DNA of 64,000 bases from positions 186,001 through 250,000 of the forward strand of contig NZ_JARGDO010000002.1 in the NCBI RefSeq assembly GCF_029211185.1, in the 5' to 3' direction. The translations under genes were made by a program, and so were the position numbers. The stretch comes from Tessaracoccus caeni. Its GTDB lineage: Bacteria; Actinomycetota; Actinomycetes; Propionibacteriales; Propionibacteriaceae. Position 1 is the first letter of the stretch. The number at the start of each line of letters is the position of its first letter. Positions 32,161 through 41,834 of this stretch are shown piece by piece. The notes under the pieces are model-generated. The model searched no databases. It saw nothing but the letters and a program-made list of their open reading frames with translations, and was not told the DNA's origin.

Positions 32161-34288
32161 GGATGGAGAGGACTTCCGCCAAGTCGTAGCTCAGCGGTTC
32201 CTCCAGCTGGGCGTAGGTGCAACTCGCCGGTTCCCGGTCGGGGCGCCAGCGCACGAACTGCGCGGTGTGGCGGAAGCGGATGCCCTCCATGTGGTCGTAG
32301 CGCACCTCGACGACGCGTTCCGGGCGCAGCGGCACGAAGGAGAGATCCTTCTTGGCGTTCCAGCGGGAATGGGCCGACGACGTGGGCGTGCGCTGCTCCG
32401 CCTGCCCAGCCCAGGGGTGCTCGTCGAGTTCCATGACCAAGGGCTGCAATTCCTCGAACAACTCGCGCCGCCGCGCCATCGGGAAGGCTCCGATCACGCC
32501 GACGGAGTTGAGCTGCCCGTCCTCGTCGTAGAGGCCCAGCAGCAGCGAGCCGATGGCGTCCGTCTCGTCCTTGTACAGCCGGTAGCCGGCGACGACGCAA
32601 TCCGCTGTGCGTTCGTGCTTGAGCTTGTACATCACGCGCTTGTCCTCGGCGTACGGCTCATCGAGGGGTTTGGCGATCACCCCGTCGAGCCCGGCACCCT
32701 CGAAGCTGTCGAACCACCGCATGGCCTCGTCCTCGTCGGAGGTGGCCTGGGTGAGGAAGACCGGCGGCTTGGCGTCGCGGAGCGCCTCCTCCAGCGCGGC
32801 CCGGCGCTCACGGAACGGTTTCTCCGCGTAGTTTGTCTGACCCAGGGCGAGCAGGTCGAAGGCGACGAAGCTCGCCGGCATCTCGGTGGAGAGCTTCTTG
32901 ATCCGGGAGGCCGCCGGATGGATGCGCTGCTGCAGCGCGTCGAAGTTCAGCCGGTCTCCGGTCTCGGGGTCGATCATCACGATCTCGCCGTCGATGGCGG
33001 AGTGGTCGGGGAAGTTGGCGACGATGGCCTCCACCAGTTCCGGGAAGTAACGGGTCATGGGGCGGGTGTTGCGCGAGCCGATCTCCACCTGGTCGCCGGA
33101 GCGCCAGACGATGGCGCGGAAGCCGTCCCACTTGGGCTCGAACAAGTAGTCGCCGGCAGGCAGCTTCTTCACGGCCTTGGCCAGCATCGGGCCGAAGGGC
33201 GGGGCGATCGCGGTGCCCCATTCGGCGTCGCGCTCGGCCTTGGGTGCCATGTAGTCGTCTTCGGCGCGGTCGGCCTTTCGTTTGCTGGGCGGCACCCGTG
33301 GCGGCTCGTTGGGCATCTTGGGATAGTCGGGCGGGAAGTTCAGCTCTCCCAGGCCGCGCTCCAGATCGGCCTCCCACAGGGCGAGGGCGGCCCCGATCTC
33401 GCCGGGCTCGGCGTCCATCTCCGCCCACGGGCAGGGCCTCTCAGCCAGCAGCGTCGGCACCGTGCGGATGGTGAAGCGGCGGGGGTCGGCGTCGGCCAGC
33501 TCTTCCCACGTGAGCGGTGTGGAGACGGGCGCCCCCGGCAGCGGACGGGGCGAGTAGGCGGCGGCGATGGTGCGGTCGCGGTTGGCCTGGTTGAAGTCGA
33601 CGAACACCCGCTCGCCGCGCTCCTCCTTCCACCACGAGGTGGTGACCAGTTCCGGCAGCCGGCGCTCCAGCTCGCGCGCGATGCCGATCACCGCGTGCCG
33701 CACGTCCTGGAACTCGTGCGTGGGCCGGATCCGGGCGTAGACGTGCACCCCGCGGTTGCCGGAGGTCTTCGCGAAGGCCGTCAGCCCCAGCTCGGCCATG
33801 AGCGTGCGCAGCGCCACGGCGGCGGTGACGGCGTCGCTGAAGTCGCGGCCGGGCTGCGGGTCGAGGTCGATGCGCAGCTCGTCGGGATTGTTCACATCGG
33901 CGGTGCGCACGGGCCACGGGTGGAAGGTGATGGTACCCATCTGGGCGGCCCAGGCGAGCGCGGCGGGCTCGTCGAAGACCAGCTGGTCGTGACGTCGTCG
34001 CGACGGATAGGTGCACATCACCGTGCGCAGGAACGACGGCGCCCCTCGCGGCGGGCGCTTGGAGAAGAACTCCTCACCCTCGATCCCGTCGGGGAAGCGC
34101 TGCAGCGTCATCGGCCTGTCCCCCGACAACCGCAGGAAGGGCTCCGCGACGCTCAGGAGGTAGTCCGCCAGCTCGCGCTTGGTGAGGGGATCCTCGTCGC
34201 CGTGCGCGGGCCACAGCACCTTGTCCGGACTGCTGAGCTTGACCTCGCGGGGCTCCTGCCCAGGTACCTGCAACATGATGTCGGCCAT
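32150..34288 (-). CDS. ligD: LigD-type NHEJ polymerase-ligase
   Basis: 712 residues. The N-terminal archaeo-eukaryotic primase-like polymerase domain (about 1-300) shows DELRIDLDPQPG, whose two Asp bind metal, and KTSGNRGVHVY. The ATP-dependent ligase domain begins around 365 with EPKWDGFRAI, where Lys is the adenylated residue. EIGSRN, DGEIV and YKLKHE are nucleotidyltransferase motifs. The separate 3'-phosphoesterase domain of mycobacterial LigD is absent. It acts with Ku, which is not in the window, in non-homologous end joining. The stop codon lies inside the tandem repeat. TACGGT 5 bases before the ATG is a likely leaderless -10. Confidence 0.92.
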   Translation of the reverse strand: MADIMLQVPGQEPREVKLSSPDKVLWPAHGDEDPLTKRELADYLLSVAEPFLRLSGDRPMTLQRFPDGIEGEEFFSKRPPRGAPSFLRTVMCTYPSRRRHDQLVFDEPAALAWAAQMGTITFHPWPVRTADVNNPDELRIDLDPQPGRDFSDAVTAAVALRTLMAELGLTAFAKTSGNRGVHVYARIRPTHEFQDVRHAVIGIARELERRLPELVTTSWWKEERGERVFVDFNQANRDRTIAAAYSPRPLPGAPVSTPLTWEELADADPRRFTIRTVPTLLAERPCPWAEMDAEPGEIGAALALWEADLERGLGELNFPPDYPKMPNEPPRVPPSKRKADRAEDDYMAPKAERDAEWGTAIAPPFGPMLAKAVKKLPAGDYLFEPKWDGFRAIVWRSGDQVEIGSRNTRPMTRYFPELVEAIVANFPDHSAIDGEIVMIDPETGDRLNFDALQQRIHPAASRIKKLSTEMPASFVAFDLLALGQTNYAEKPFRERRAALEEALRDAKPPVFLTQATSDEDEAMRWFDSFEGAGLDGVIAKPLDEPYAEDKRVMYKLKHERTADCVVAGYRLYKDETDAIGSLLLGLYDEDGQLNSVGVIGAFPMARRRELFEELQPLVMELDEHPWAGQAEQRTPTSSAHSRWNAKKDLSFVPLRPERVVEVRYDHMEGIRFRHTAQFVRWRPDREPASCTYAQLEEPLSYDLAEVLSIHAR

Positions 34289-34293
34289 ACCGC

Positions 34294-34299
34294 ACCGTA
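34294..34299 (-). promoter_or_regulatory. -10 element, leaderless ligD transcript
   Basis: On the minus strand TACGGT is followed by 5 bases and the ATG at 34288. It lies in the 31-base gap after the patatin-like gene. Confidence 0.35.
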
Positions 34300-34319
34300 C
34301 CGCGAAGACGGGTCCGTGC

Positions 34320-37300
34320 TCAGAGCGCAGCTCTCGAGCCTCCCGGAACCGGGTATGCGATCGGCGGGGCGACGCCGAGACCGGTCCAGTAGTAGAGCGT
34401 CAGCAGGGCTGATCCGAGACCCGCGTACAGGACGATCAGAGCCGGGGCTCCCACCAGGGCGAGGAGCGCGACGGCGAGACCGGTCACGAGCGCCCCACTG
34501 AAGAGCACCGCGAGCGTCTTGGCCTGCTTGGCTCCCCCTCGCTGCGTCCCCGACAGCGCGTCGACGGCGGCGTCGACCTGAGTGGCAAGGAACGCGACGG
34601 TGGCCAGCAGCCCGGCCACCCAGGGACCGGCGTCCCCGAGCGTGCTGAGGTCGGGCCGAGCCGCCCGGATGAGCAGCCACAGCCCGACGAAACCGACGGC
34701 CGAGATCCAAGCGGCGCGCTGCACCCCCTTTGCCAAGGCCGTGAGTCGGCTCCGATAGCCGCGCAACACGATCCCGACCACCGCCAGCACCAGCGCAGGG
34801 ATGAACAACAGATGGACGGGCGTCGCCCAGTTTCCCACCGCGAAGCTCAGACTGACGTAGCTCAACACCGTCGCCACCAGCGCCAGGACCGGCGAGGTCA
34901 GGCTGAACAACAGCGGCGGCACGACGAACGGGCCCACCAGCGCGCGCAGCACGAACGCCCACACCCCTGTCGTCTTCACCGACGGCGGCGCCGGGTTGCT
35001 CGGCGGCCCCTGATCGACGGGCTTGAGCCCGGTCAGGCCGCGGAACGCGCCGAGCCCCAAGCGCAACAGCGTGCGGCGCAAGGACGGGCGGCTCAGAAGA
35101 TGAATCGGGTTCTCGGCTCCCAGCTCCGCCATCCGCCGGGTCTGGTCCAGCCACGCGTCCGCGGTGTCGCCGCCCACCGCCGGAGGTGCATCGACCGGCC
35201 CGAAGTCCAGGTCGGCCGGAGGCTCGTCGGTATCGACGCGAAACGCCCGCTCCTCGCGCAGGATCTCCAGCTGACGCCGAGCCGCCCAGACGGCGATGCG
35301 ACACCTGCGCGGGCTCGCACCCTCTGCCCAGAGCGCCTCCAGACCGGTCGCGACCCAGAGCTCGTCGCCGAGGGAGACGCCGAACCCGTCACGGAACACC
35401 CGTCGGCCGTCCTCGACGGCGAACGGGTCGTCGGCATCGGGGCGCTTGTGATGCAGAGCCGCCATGATTGTGGGGATCGCGTCGAGCCGTCCCCAGATCC
35501 AGTCGTGGTGCCGCCACCGCGCGGACAGGAATCCGCCGAAGTTGAACAGTTCGTTGCCGCAGAGCTTCCGACCCGGCAGGTCATCGGGCTCGAGCGTCGC
35601 AGCATCGTCCCAGAACATGCCCGCCAACGGCGACGGCGCGGCGGCAGAGATCACCGCAAAGGCCGGGTCGCTGGGGCTGGACAACGGATCGGGACGCGAC
35701 GCCCCGGTCAGCACCTCGCTGGCCCCCAGCACGTCGGCGTTCCAGTGAGCGGTCGCGGCCACCAGGTCGCGCATCACCGCCACCGCGATCACGCTCTCCT
35801 GGCAGGCGAGCACGCCGTCCCAGAGGATTCCATAGGGGGCCTCCGATGTGGGGGCGTCAAGGCTGCCGGCCACGGCCCTGCTGGGCAGCCGGGCCAGCAG
35901 GCCGCGCCACCATTGCGTATCGAGAAGATCCCGCGGCGGACAGCCGTCCACCGCGTGGCAGAGATCGCGCGCCACCCGCTGTGTGGCGAGGGCATGGGCT
36001 TGGGTCAAGGACGTGGTCTCCTCCGCGGCGAGGAGCAGATGACGATCCCGAAGCGCCACCACATGCTCCACCACGTCGCGCACCGCGTAGAGCCGAAGCC
36101 TGGCGGCCCGGAAACCGGGGCCATCGTCGTCGGCGGCGGCCTCGACATCCTGGATGCTGCGCAACAACACCGTCAGAGCCCGCGCGGCGACGAGCGGCGT
36201 GGTCGCCAGCGCACCCACGTCCGCCAACGAGGCCCAGCCACCCGTCGGCCTGCCGAGCACCAGGTGCTGATCGTCGGTCGCCGCCCGCAGGAAAGCCGGG
36301 ATCCTCTCCCGTCCGTTCCCCGCGAGTGGGGGCGGGACCGGCAGTGGGTCTCCGGACGCGACGCCCTCGGGGTTCAGGAGAAGCCTCCGCACGTGGGCGG
36401 CCTCCGCTCGGCCGTTCTCCAGCGCGTACTCGTCGATGCGTTGCCACGCCGCATCGAGATCGGCCGGCCCGACGCTGGTCGCCACGCGAAGAGCGGCCTC
36501 CGCCGCACGTGTGGCGCGACCAGCCGCGGCGAGCTCCGCGCCGTCGTCGAGAAGCGACTCGACGCTTCCCATCACCTTCTTCGCCCTCGAGATCAGCTGC
36601 ATGAAACCCACAGGCGAGGCGCTCGCCAGCATCTCCGCAGGGGTGCGCTCGCGACGGATCGGGTCGCTGCTGGGACTGGGGTCGAGATAGAGCAGCCATC
36701 GGTCGACGGGGCCGGATGCCGGCTGGGCGGCGATGCCGCGCAGCGCCCAGGCGATCGGGATGTTGTCGAGCACCCCGCCATCCATCACCTCGACGGTGCC
36801 CCGGCCGTCGTCGTCGGCCCCCGTCTCGGAACAGCAGCCCGCCATGCTCGGGTAGGGCGTCGCCCCGGCACCGACATCGATCCTCCCCGGCTCGAAAGCA
36901 CCAGGGAAGGACGACGTGCACCGCGCGGCGTAGGCGAGGCGCCGCATCGAATCCGGCTCGGCCGTGATGTGATGGCTCTGGGCGGCCGGGCCGCCCATCG
37001 GCGACGTGAAGGAGAACCACGCGACGGAGGACGCCGCGTGCACCGGCGGCCCTACCGTCGGATACAGCTCCCGCGGTCGTTCGTGCACGCGCGTGGTGGT
37101 GACGAGCAAGCGCACCCTGCCGTGCCCACCCCCATCTCCATCCGGCGCCAGAACGCGCATCTGTTCGGCGAGAAGCGGATAGAAGGCGTGATCCCCGCGC
37201 AGCAGGGACAACGGCACCTCGTCAGAGGTCTTCCGCGCCAGCGCGCCGAGATCGGCCAGTTTGAGCCAGGTGTTGCGGGTGCGGTGATCGAACGCGGCGC

Positions 37301-37520
37301 CATAGGCCTCGGTCTGAGCGAGCAGCACCCCGTTCAGTCCGCCCGCGCTGCTGCCGGAGATCACGTCGACCTTCACTCCTGCGAGGTGCGAGGTGAGCTC
37401 CCGATAGGCGGGATCGGCCGCGGTGAGGAGCGTCAGCTCCCGGCAGGCGCCGCCGATCCAGACCGCCAGACTGACTCCGCCCTTCATCGCGACGGCGAAC
37501 CTCAACTCCGGCTTATCCAT
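34320..37520 (-). CDS. Patatin-like phospholipase-related protein with membrane tail
   Basis: 1066 residues. MKGGVSLAVWIGG near the start is the glycine-rich oxyanion motif. GSSAG at 56-60 carries the nucleophile Ser58, and EVMDGGVLDN carries the catalytic Asp, so the Ser-Asp dyad is intact. This matches the large patatin-related (TIGR03607/DUF3376-like) proteins. About five hydrophobic segments fill the last 190 residues, anchoring it in the membrane. The expected activity is acyl-lipid hydrolysis; the target is unknown. ATG at 37520 (MDKPELRF) is chosen over 37568. It probably shares no promoter with ligD downstream. Confidence 0.85.
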   Translation of the reverse strand: MDKPELRFAVAMKGGVSLAVWIGGACRELTLLTAADPAYRELTSHLAGVKVDVISGSSAGGLNGVLLAQTEAYGAAFDHRTRNTWLKLADLGALARKTSDEVPLSLLRGDHAFYPLLAEQMRVLAPDGDGGGHGRVRLLVTTTRVHERPRELYPTVGPPVHAASSVAWFSFTSPMGGPAAQSHHITAEPDSMRRLAYAARCTSSFPGAFEPGRIDVGAGATPYPSMAGCCSETGADDDGRGTVEVMDGGVLDNIPIAWALRGIAAQPASGPVDRWLLYLDPSPSSDPIRRERTPAEMLASASPVGFMQLISRAKKVMGSVESLLDDGAELAAAGRATRAAEAALRVATSVGPADLDAAWQRIDEYALENGRAEAAHVRRLLLNPEGVASGDPLPVPPPLAGNGRERIPAFLRAATDDQHLVLGRPTGGWASLADVGALATTPLVAARALTVLLRSIQDVEAAADDDGPGFRAARLRLYAVRDVVEHVVALRDRHLLLAAEETTSLTQAHALATQRVARDLCHAVDGCPPRDLLDTQWWRGLLARLPSRAVAGSLDAPTSEAPYGILWDGVLACQESVIAVAVMRDLVAATAHWNADVLGASEVLTGASRPDPLSSPSDPAFAVISAAAPSPLAGMFWDDAATLEPDDLPGRKLCGNELFNFGGFLSARWRHHDWIWGRLDAIPTIMAALHHKRPDADDPFAVEDGRRVFRDGFGVSLGDELWVATGLEALWAEGASPRRCRIAVWAARRQLEILREERAFRVDTDEPPADLDFGPVDAPPAVGGDTADAWLDQTRRMAELGAENPIHLLSRPSLRRTLLRLGLGAFRGLTGLKPVDQGPPSNPAPPSVKTTGVWAFVLRALVGPFVVPPLLFSLTSPVLALVATVLSYVSLSFAVGNWATPVHLLFIPALVLAVVGIVLRGYRSRLTALAKGVQRAAWISAVGFVGLWLLIRAARPDLSTLGDAGPWVAGLLATVAFLATQVDAAVDALSGTQRGGAKQAKTLAVLFSGALVTGLAVALLALVGAPALIVLYAGLGSALLTLYYWTGLGVAPPIAYPVPGGSRAAL

Positions 37521-37572
37521 ACTCCACGCTATCCCCAAAGGGAGGCCGTGGGCGACAAACCGCGGCATGGCG

Positions 37573-37602
37573 AAGGGGCGGACGTTCGAACGTCCGCCCC
37601 TT
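37573..37602. terminator. 30-bp perfect palindrome terminator
   Basis: AAGGGGCGGACGTTC and its exact complement form a 30-bp palindrome with a TTCGAA centre, 24 bases past the stop of the secreted FN3/EEP gene on the minus strand. Confidence 0.75.
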
Positions 37603-37626
37603 ATCCGCTGGGTCGCAGAGGATTGC

Positions 37627-39348
37627 CTACTTGATGACGGTGGTCGCCCTCAGCATGTTGTGATCCGACGGGATCGTGCCGACGAACCGGCCGTTCTTGT
37701 CGACGTTCACGACGGTCTCCCACTCGGGAACCTCGATGCCCTTGCTGGTGAAGATGTAGTCGAGGTAGATGCCGTTGACGAACGCCTTCTGCGGAGCGAT
37801 ACGGTCCCAACCGTTGAAGCTGGAGAACTGGGTGTTGATGCGGTTCTTGACCGTGGCGCCCTCGGTGGTCTTGGTGGACATGTAGGAGTTGCCCAGCGGG
37901 TCCACGTAGCCCGAGGAGAGCATCCGGTCGTAAGGCAGGTTGCCTCCCTCGGTCCACTTGTGGGAGTTGAAGTCACCGACGATGTAGGTCGGCAGCTTGC
38001 CGGGGTTCTTCTCCGCGATCATGGCGAGGATCTGATCCATCTGCTTCTTGCGGATGTCGATGGTGTTCTTATCCTTGTCGGGATCCAGGTGAACGTTGAC
38101 GAAGAAGAACTGCTTGCCCGAATCGAGGTGACGGAACAGGGCCCACTCAACGTAGCGCTCCTCCTCGAAGCGGGTCTTCAGGCTGACGGTCTTCACGGAG
38201 CCCTTGCCCAGCACCTCGACGGTGTCGCTGTTGTAGGCGATCTTCTGGCTGTTGGAGGCGCCGCGGTACATCGGCACGCACATGTACGGGGACTTGGCGT
38301 TCTCGCAGTTGTACCGAGCCGTGTTGGCCAGCTTGTACGGCGAGCCCATCCGGTTCACCAGATCCTCGGCCTGGCTGAGGTCCACGCCCTCGAACTTGCC
38401 CTGAGAGGCCTCCTGCAGGCCGATCACGTCGGGGGCCTGGCTCTTGATGGTGCTGGCGACGGCGTCGCGACGCTGCTCCCACGGATGGGTGTCGGCGTCA
38501 CGGGTCTTCGATCCGACGTTGTAGGAGGCGACGGTGATCTCAGCGGGGCCACCGTTGCCCACGGAGTCGGGGGTGGAGGGCTTCACCTCGGAGTCCACCG
38601 GCGGGCTCATCACCTCGGGGCCCTGAACCACGGGAGCCTGCACCACCGGCGCCTTCACCTCGGGGGCGGGCTTCGGCTTGGCCGCAGCCTTGACCTTCAC
38701 CTTGACCGACGACGAGTACCCGCTGAGCGCCGCCTTCTTGGCGGAGACGACCCGAACCCGCACGTAGTGGGTGGCATCGCCCTTGAGCTTCTTGACCGTG
38801 GTGCTGGTGCCCTTCACGTAGTAGCTCTTCGCGCCCGAGAAGGAGCTCTTCGTGGCGACCGACACGTGGTAGGTCAGGCCGGAGCCCCGCGACGTCCAGC
38901 TGATCTTCGCTTCCTCAGCCTTGGTGCTCGTGACCTTGAGCCCAGCAGGGGAAAGGTGGGTGTTCGCGGCGCTGGTGGACGCCGTCTTCAGCTTGAGCTT
39001 CTTCGACGTGGCGCTCTTGCCCTTCTTCGTGTTCGCCACCACGGTCACGTAGTAGGTGGTCTTCGACTTCAGCTTCTTCAGCTCAGCCGAGGCCGACTTC
39101 GACGTGACGGACTTTGCGCTCTTCATCGACGAGGAGGTGGAGTAGGAGACCTTGTAGCTGGTCGCCCCCGCGACCGCGCTCCAGGTGAGTGCGAGGGCAT
39201 CCTTGCTCACCGAGACGGCCGCGACCTTCTGCGGCGCCTTGGGCGCCGCAGCGGCCTGCTGCGCCGGCAGCAGCGAAAAGGCTAGAAGAACGACCGCCAG
39301 GACCCGAAGGATCCGGCTACCCCATGAAAACTCCCCAAAAGACTTCAT
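37627..39348 (-). CDS. Secreted FN3 + endonuclease/exonuclease/phosphatase protein
   Basis: 573 residues from ATG 39348 (ATG 39360 also possible). Signal peptide: RILRVLAVVLLAFSLLPAQQ-AAAA. Two fibronectin type III-like repeats rich in Lys/Ser/Thr follow (about 40-125 and 135-230), then a Pro/Val linker. The EEP domain has ASYNVGS, GLQEAS, VHLDPD, VGDFNSHKW and IPSDHNMLRA, the metal and catalytic residues of DNase I/sphingomyelinase-like enzymes. It may be an extracellular nuclease or phosphodiesterase. Its start falls in an AT-richer zone with no clear Shine-Dalgarno. Confidence 0.85.
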   Translation of the reverse strand: MKSFGEFSWGSRILRVLAVVLLAFSLLPAQQAAAAPKAPQKVAAVSVSKDALALTWSAVAGATSYKVSYSTSSSMKSAKSVTSKSASAELKKLKSKTTYYVTVVANTKKGKSATSKKLKLKTASTSAANTHLSPAGLKVTSTKAEEAKISWTSRGSGLTYHVSVATKSSFSGAKSYYVKGTSTTVKKLKGDATHYVRVRVVSAKKAALSGYSSSVKVKVKAAAKPKPAPEVKAPVVQAPVVQGPEVMSPPVDSEVKPSTPDSVGNGGPAEITVASYNVGSKTRDADTHPWEQRRDAVASTIKSQAPDVIGLQEASQGKFEGVDLSQAEDLVNRMGSPYKLANTARYNCENAKSPYMCVPMYRGASNSQKIAYNSDTVEVLGKGSVKTVSLKTRFEEERYVEWALFRHLDSGKQFFFVNVHLDPDKDKNTIDIRKKQMDQILAMIAEKNPGKLPTYIVGDFNSHKWTEGGNLPYDRMLSSGYVDPLGNSYMSTKTTEGATVKNRINTQFSSFNGWDRIAPQKAFVNGIYLDYIFTSKGIEVPEWETVVNVDKNGRFVGTIPSDHNMLRATTVIK

Positions 39349-39360
39349 GACGCTCAGCAT

Positions 39361-39803
39361 ATTGAGATAAATGAATTGTGCAACGTCCGGTTTTTATTAA
39401 CCACGGCTCGGAATAAATCGTGCTTGCGAACACTGCGGACTACTACAAAGCGACGTGGGGGCCAGCGACCCAAGGTCATCCGAATACCCACGAGGCGGCG
39501 TTTCGACGGGCGGTCGGGCGCTGCTTCACCAGCTCAGAAGCGCTCACCACACAGGGCAAGACGCCTACCTCAGCTCGGCCATACACACTAAAACACCTTG
39601 TCAACGGCACTATCTGGGACCTGGTAGCGATACGTGCCGACCAGGCCGACGGCGACCAGCGCCCACCACAACCCTTTTTTTCCATATTCAGGATAAATAG
39701 TCGACGAACAGAACAGCCACCGGAAGAAAGAATGCCGACTGTGAATTCATTCACCCAAAGAAAAGCCAATACTCGCCTTATGGGATAACCACCGGTTATG
39801 CCG
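39361..39803. other. AT-richer gene-free stretch
   Basis: About 440 bases with visibly lower GC than the surroundings, poly-T/A runs (CCCTTTTTTTCC at 39672) and no start with a ribosome site. Open frames exist on both strands (39420-39788 +; 39476-39769 -), but neither translation resembles a protein family. A short minus-strand stretch reading LVAVGLVGTYRYQVPDSAV looks like a membrane-protein remnant without a start. Decayed foreign DNA is possible. Confidence 0.4.
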
Positions 39804-39849
39804 ATCGGCTATCCCCACCTAGACCTTCGTCTAGGTGGGGATAGCCGAT
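39804..39849. terminator. 21-bp perfect hairpin (terminator-like)
   Basis: A 21-bp stem (39804-39824 with 39829-39849) and a CTTC loop. It lies 84 bases past the stop of the MFS gene on the minus strand. GGATAACC-type sequences flank it on both sides. There is no T-tract, so a function other than termination is possible. Confidence 0.6.
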
Positions 39850-39933
39850 TATCCATATATTGTGGCGGAAAGTTGGGCCGATCGGCAATACGCCGAAAGC
39901 CCTATCAGAGGGATAACCGCCTCACCGCGCGTT

Positions 39934-41115
39934 CTATGCGGTGGGCGTCCGGGGGGCTCGAGTGACCAGCGGAAGGACGACGCCGGCCACGGCGAGGGCC
40001 CCGATCACGCTGAAGGCCAGGGTGTAGTTGCCCACCTCCCCGACCAACGACGACGCCAGCAGCGGGCCGACGACGCCGCCGAGGCTCCAGCCCACCAGCA
40101 TCAGGCCATAGATCGCGCCCGCATGGGTGAGTCCGAAGAAGCGGCCGGCCGTCGACGGCATGGTCCCGAACGCACCGCCGTAGCAGAGGTAGACCAGGGC
40201 CGAGAGAACCAGGAACCACACGCCCGTGGTGTGGGGCAGCACCAGCAGCGCGACGCCTTCGATGGCGAGGATCGCCGTCAGCACGGGCAGCTGACCGACC
40301 CGCTGCGCCACGGCGGCCCAGATGATTCGACCTCCGCCATTGAACAGGGCCAGGATTCCGACGGCACCGGCGGCCGCCCCCGCACTCAGACCCGCCACGT
40401 CCACCGCGGCACCGGCCATCATCGAGATCAGGGCGATGCCGGCGATCACGGCGACGGTCAGGATGCCGGTGAGGAGATACCACTGCGGTGTGCGCAGCGC
40501 TTGCGGTGCGGTGAAGTCGCCCTCGCGCGCCTGCCTTGCGGCTGAGGCCGGCGGGCTGATCAGCATTGCGGACCCAAGCAGCCCGGCGACCAGATAGCCG
40601 ACTCCGAGAACGGCGAACGCGCCGGCCGGAGTCTCCGGTGCGCGGTCGATGAGGTGCTGGGCAACGGGCGAGGTGATCGTCGCGCCGAAACCGAAACCGC
40701 CGACGGCCAGGCCGGTGACCACAGCAGCACGCTGCGGAAACCACTTCTGCAGCAGCGCGACCGGAACGATGTAGGCCATGCCAAGGCCGAAGCCTCCGAC
40801 AAGGCCGTATCCGACGACGAGCAGCCAATAGTCGCCGGCATCGCGGGCCAGCGAGGCGAGCAGGATGCCCGCCCCGTAGATCGCTGTGCCGCACAAGGCG
40901 ACCACCCGCGGACTGCTGCGATCCTGCAGCCGGCCGCCGATGGATGCCCCGACGAAGATCATCCCGATGGCCGTCTCGAACGGCACGGCGGCCAGCACGT
41001 GGCTGAGTCCCATCGCCTCCGGCGCCTGCAGCGCGCGCCCGAAAAGACTCCAGGCGTACACGCCACCGAGCACGATCTGAACCAGGACTCCACCCACCAA
41101 TGCCAACCAACGCAT
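39934..41115 (-). CDS. OFA-family MFS transporter
   Basis: 393 residues, about 12 membrane helices. GGVYAWSLF in helix 1, GGRLQDR.SPR after helix 2 (MFS signature loop), YGLVGGFGLGMAYIVPVALLQKWFP, and GMMPS-like FGTMPSTAGRFFGLTHAG place it in the oxalate:formate antiporter family. Members exchange or import small carboxylates. The substrate is unknown; no oxalate genes are nearby. ATG at 41115 is chosen because the upstream in-frame extension to 41328 is charged and lacks homology. Confidence 0.85.
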   Translation of the reverse strand: MRWLALVGGVLVQIVLGGVYAWSLFGRALQAPEAMGLSHVLAAVPFETAIGMIFVGASIGGRLQDRSSPRVVALCGTAIYGAGILLASLARDAGDYWLLVVGYGLVGGFGLGMAYIVPVALLQKWFPQRAAVVTGLAVGGFGFGATITSPVAQHLIDRAPETPAGAFAVLGVGYLVAGLLGSAMLISPPASAARQAREGDFTAPQALRTPQWYLLTGILTVAVIAGIALISMMAGAAVDVAGLSAGAAAGAVGILALFNGGGRIIWAAVAQRVGQLPVLTAILAIEGVALLVLPHTTGVWFLVLSALVYLCYGGAFGTMPSTAGRFFGLTHAGAIYGLMLVGWSLGGVVGPLLASSLVGEVGNYTLAFSVIGALAVAGVVLPLVTRAPRTPTA

Positions 41116-41345
41116 GGGCGAAGTCTGCCGTACCCCGTCGTCGGCGAAACGGTCGGGGTGGTCCCAGCGGCCCCGCCGCTCTCGAACGGCTACGACGGCG
41201 CCTTTCGTCCGAGGCGCTGGTTGGGTCGGCTGATAGGCTGTCGGTGATTTCCAGACCCCAGGGAAAGACGATATGGCGGGGCCTCCTTCGATGAGACCAC
41301 GAGGATCGACCCGTCGCTTGTTCCACACACGAGGAATCGCCTCTG

Positions 41346-41825
41346 ATGACCTGGCTTCGCCGACGCCACCTTGTCTATGCCCTCCTTGCCATCTCGGTCG
41401 TTGGGCTCTTCGGCCTTGTCCTGCTGCCTGTCGGCAACCTGCTGTGGCGAGTGGTGACCTGGTTCCATTGGGCAGGCCAACGGCTCGGGATTCCGAAGAG
41501 CGTCACGCCCACGTGGTACGAGGCGGGCCTCAACATCGTTCTCTTCGCCGTGCCGACGATCCTGGCGCTCTTGCTATGGCCTTGGGTCCGCCGATGGGTC
41601 TGGGTGGTGCTGGCGTTCTTCGTCTCGCTCACCATCGAGCAGATTCAAGGCCTCTTCCTTCCGCGTTCGAAGGAAGTGATAGATGTGCTCGCCAACACTT
41701 CCGGAGCGCTGCTCGGCATCGCCATCGTGAGCATCATCACCCAACCCCGCACGAACTACCTTTTCCCCGCGACCGGGCACCCCGAGTCGGCAGATGACCG
41801 GCGACACCCACGGGGGTACCGCTAG
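41346..41825 (+). CDS. VanZ-like membrane protein
   Basis: 159 residues, four predicted helices. TWYEAGLNIVLFAVPTILAL, SLTIEQIQGLFLPRSKEVIDVLANTSGALLGI is the VanZ family core (helix, IE.xQ, R/D.xDVxxNxxGxxxG). VanZ-like proteins recur in cell-envelope and polysaccharide loci, role unclear. First gene of the plus-strand run leading into the polysaccharide locus. GAGGAA lies 11 bases before the ATG. TAGGCT at 41234 may be its -10. Confidence 0.82.
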   Translation: MTWLRRRHLVYALLAISVVGLFGLVLLPVGNLLWRVVTWFHWAGQRLGIPKSVTPTWYEAGLNIVLFAVPTILALLLWPWVRRWVWVVLAFFVSLTIEQIQGLFLPRSKEVIDVLANTSGALLGIAIVSIITQPRTNYLFPATGHPESADDRRHPRGYR

Positions 41826-41828
41826 ACT
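41823..41828 (+). promoter_or_regulatory. -10 element overlapping the VanZ stop codon
   Basis: TAGACT, whose first three bases are the VanZ TAG stop, 6 bases before the GTG at 41835. A leaderless internal promoter. Confidence 0.4.
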
Positions 41829-41834
41829 GCCCCC

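Noticed and set aside
39420-39788. Plus-strand frame of 122 codons in the AT-richer gap
   Set aside because: No ribosome site, no recognisable protein, and composition unlike neighbouring genes.
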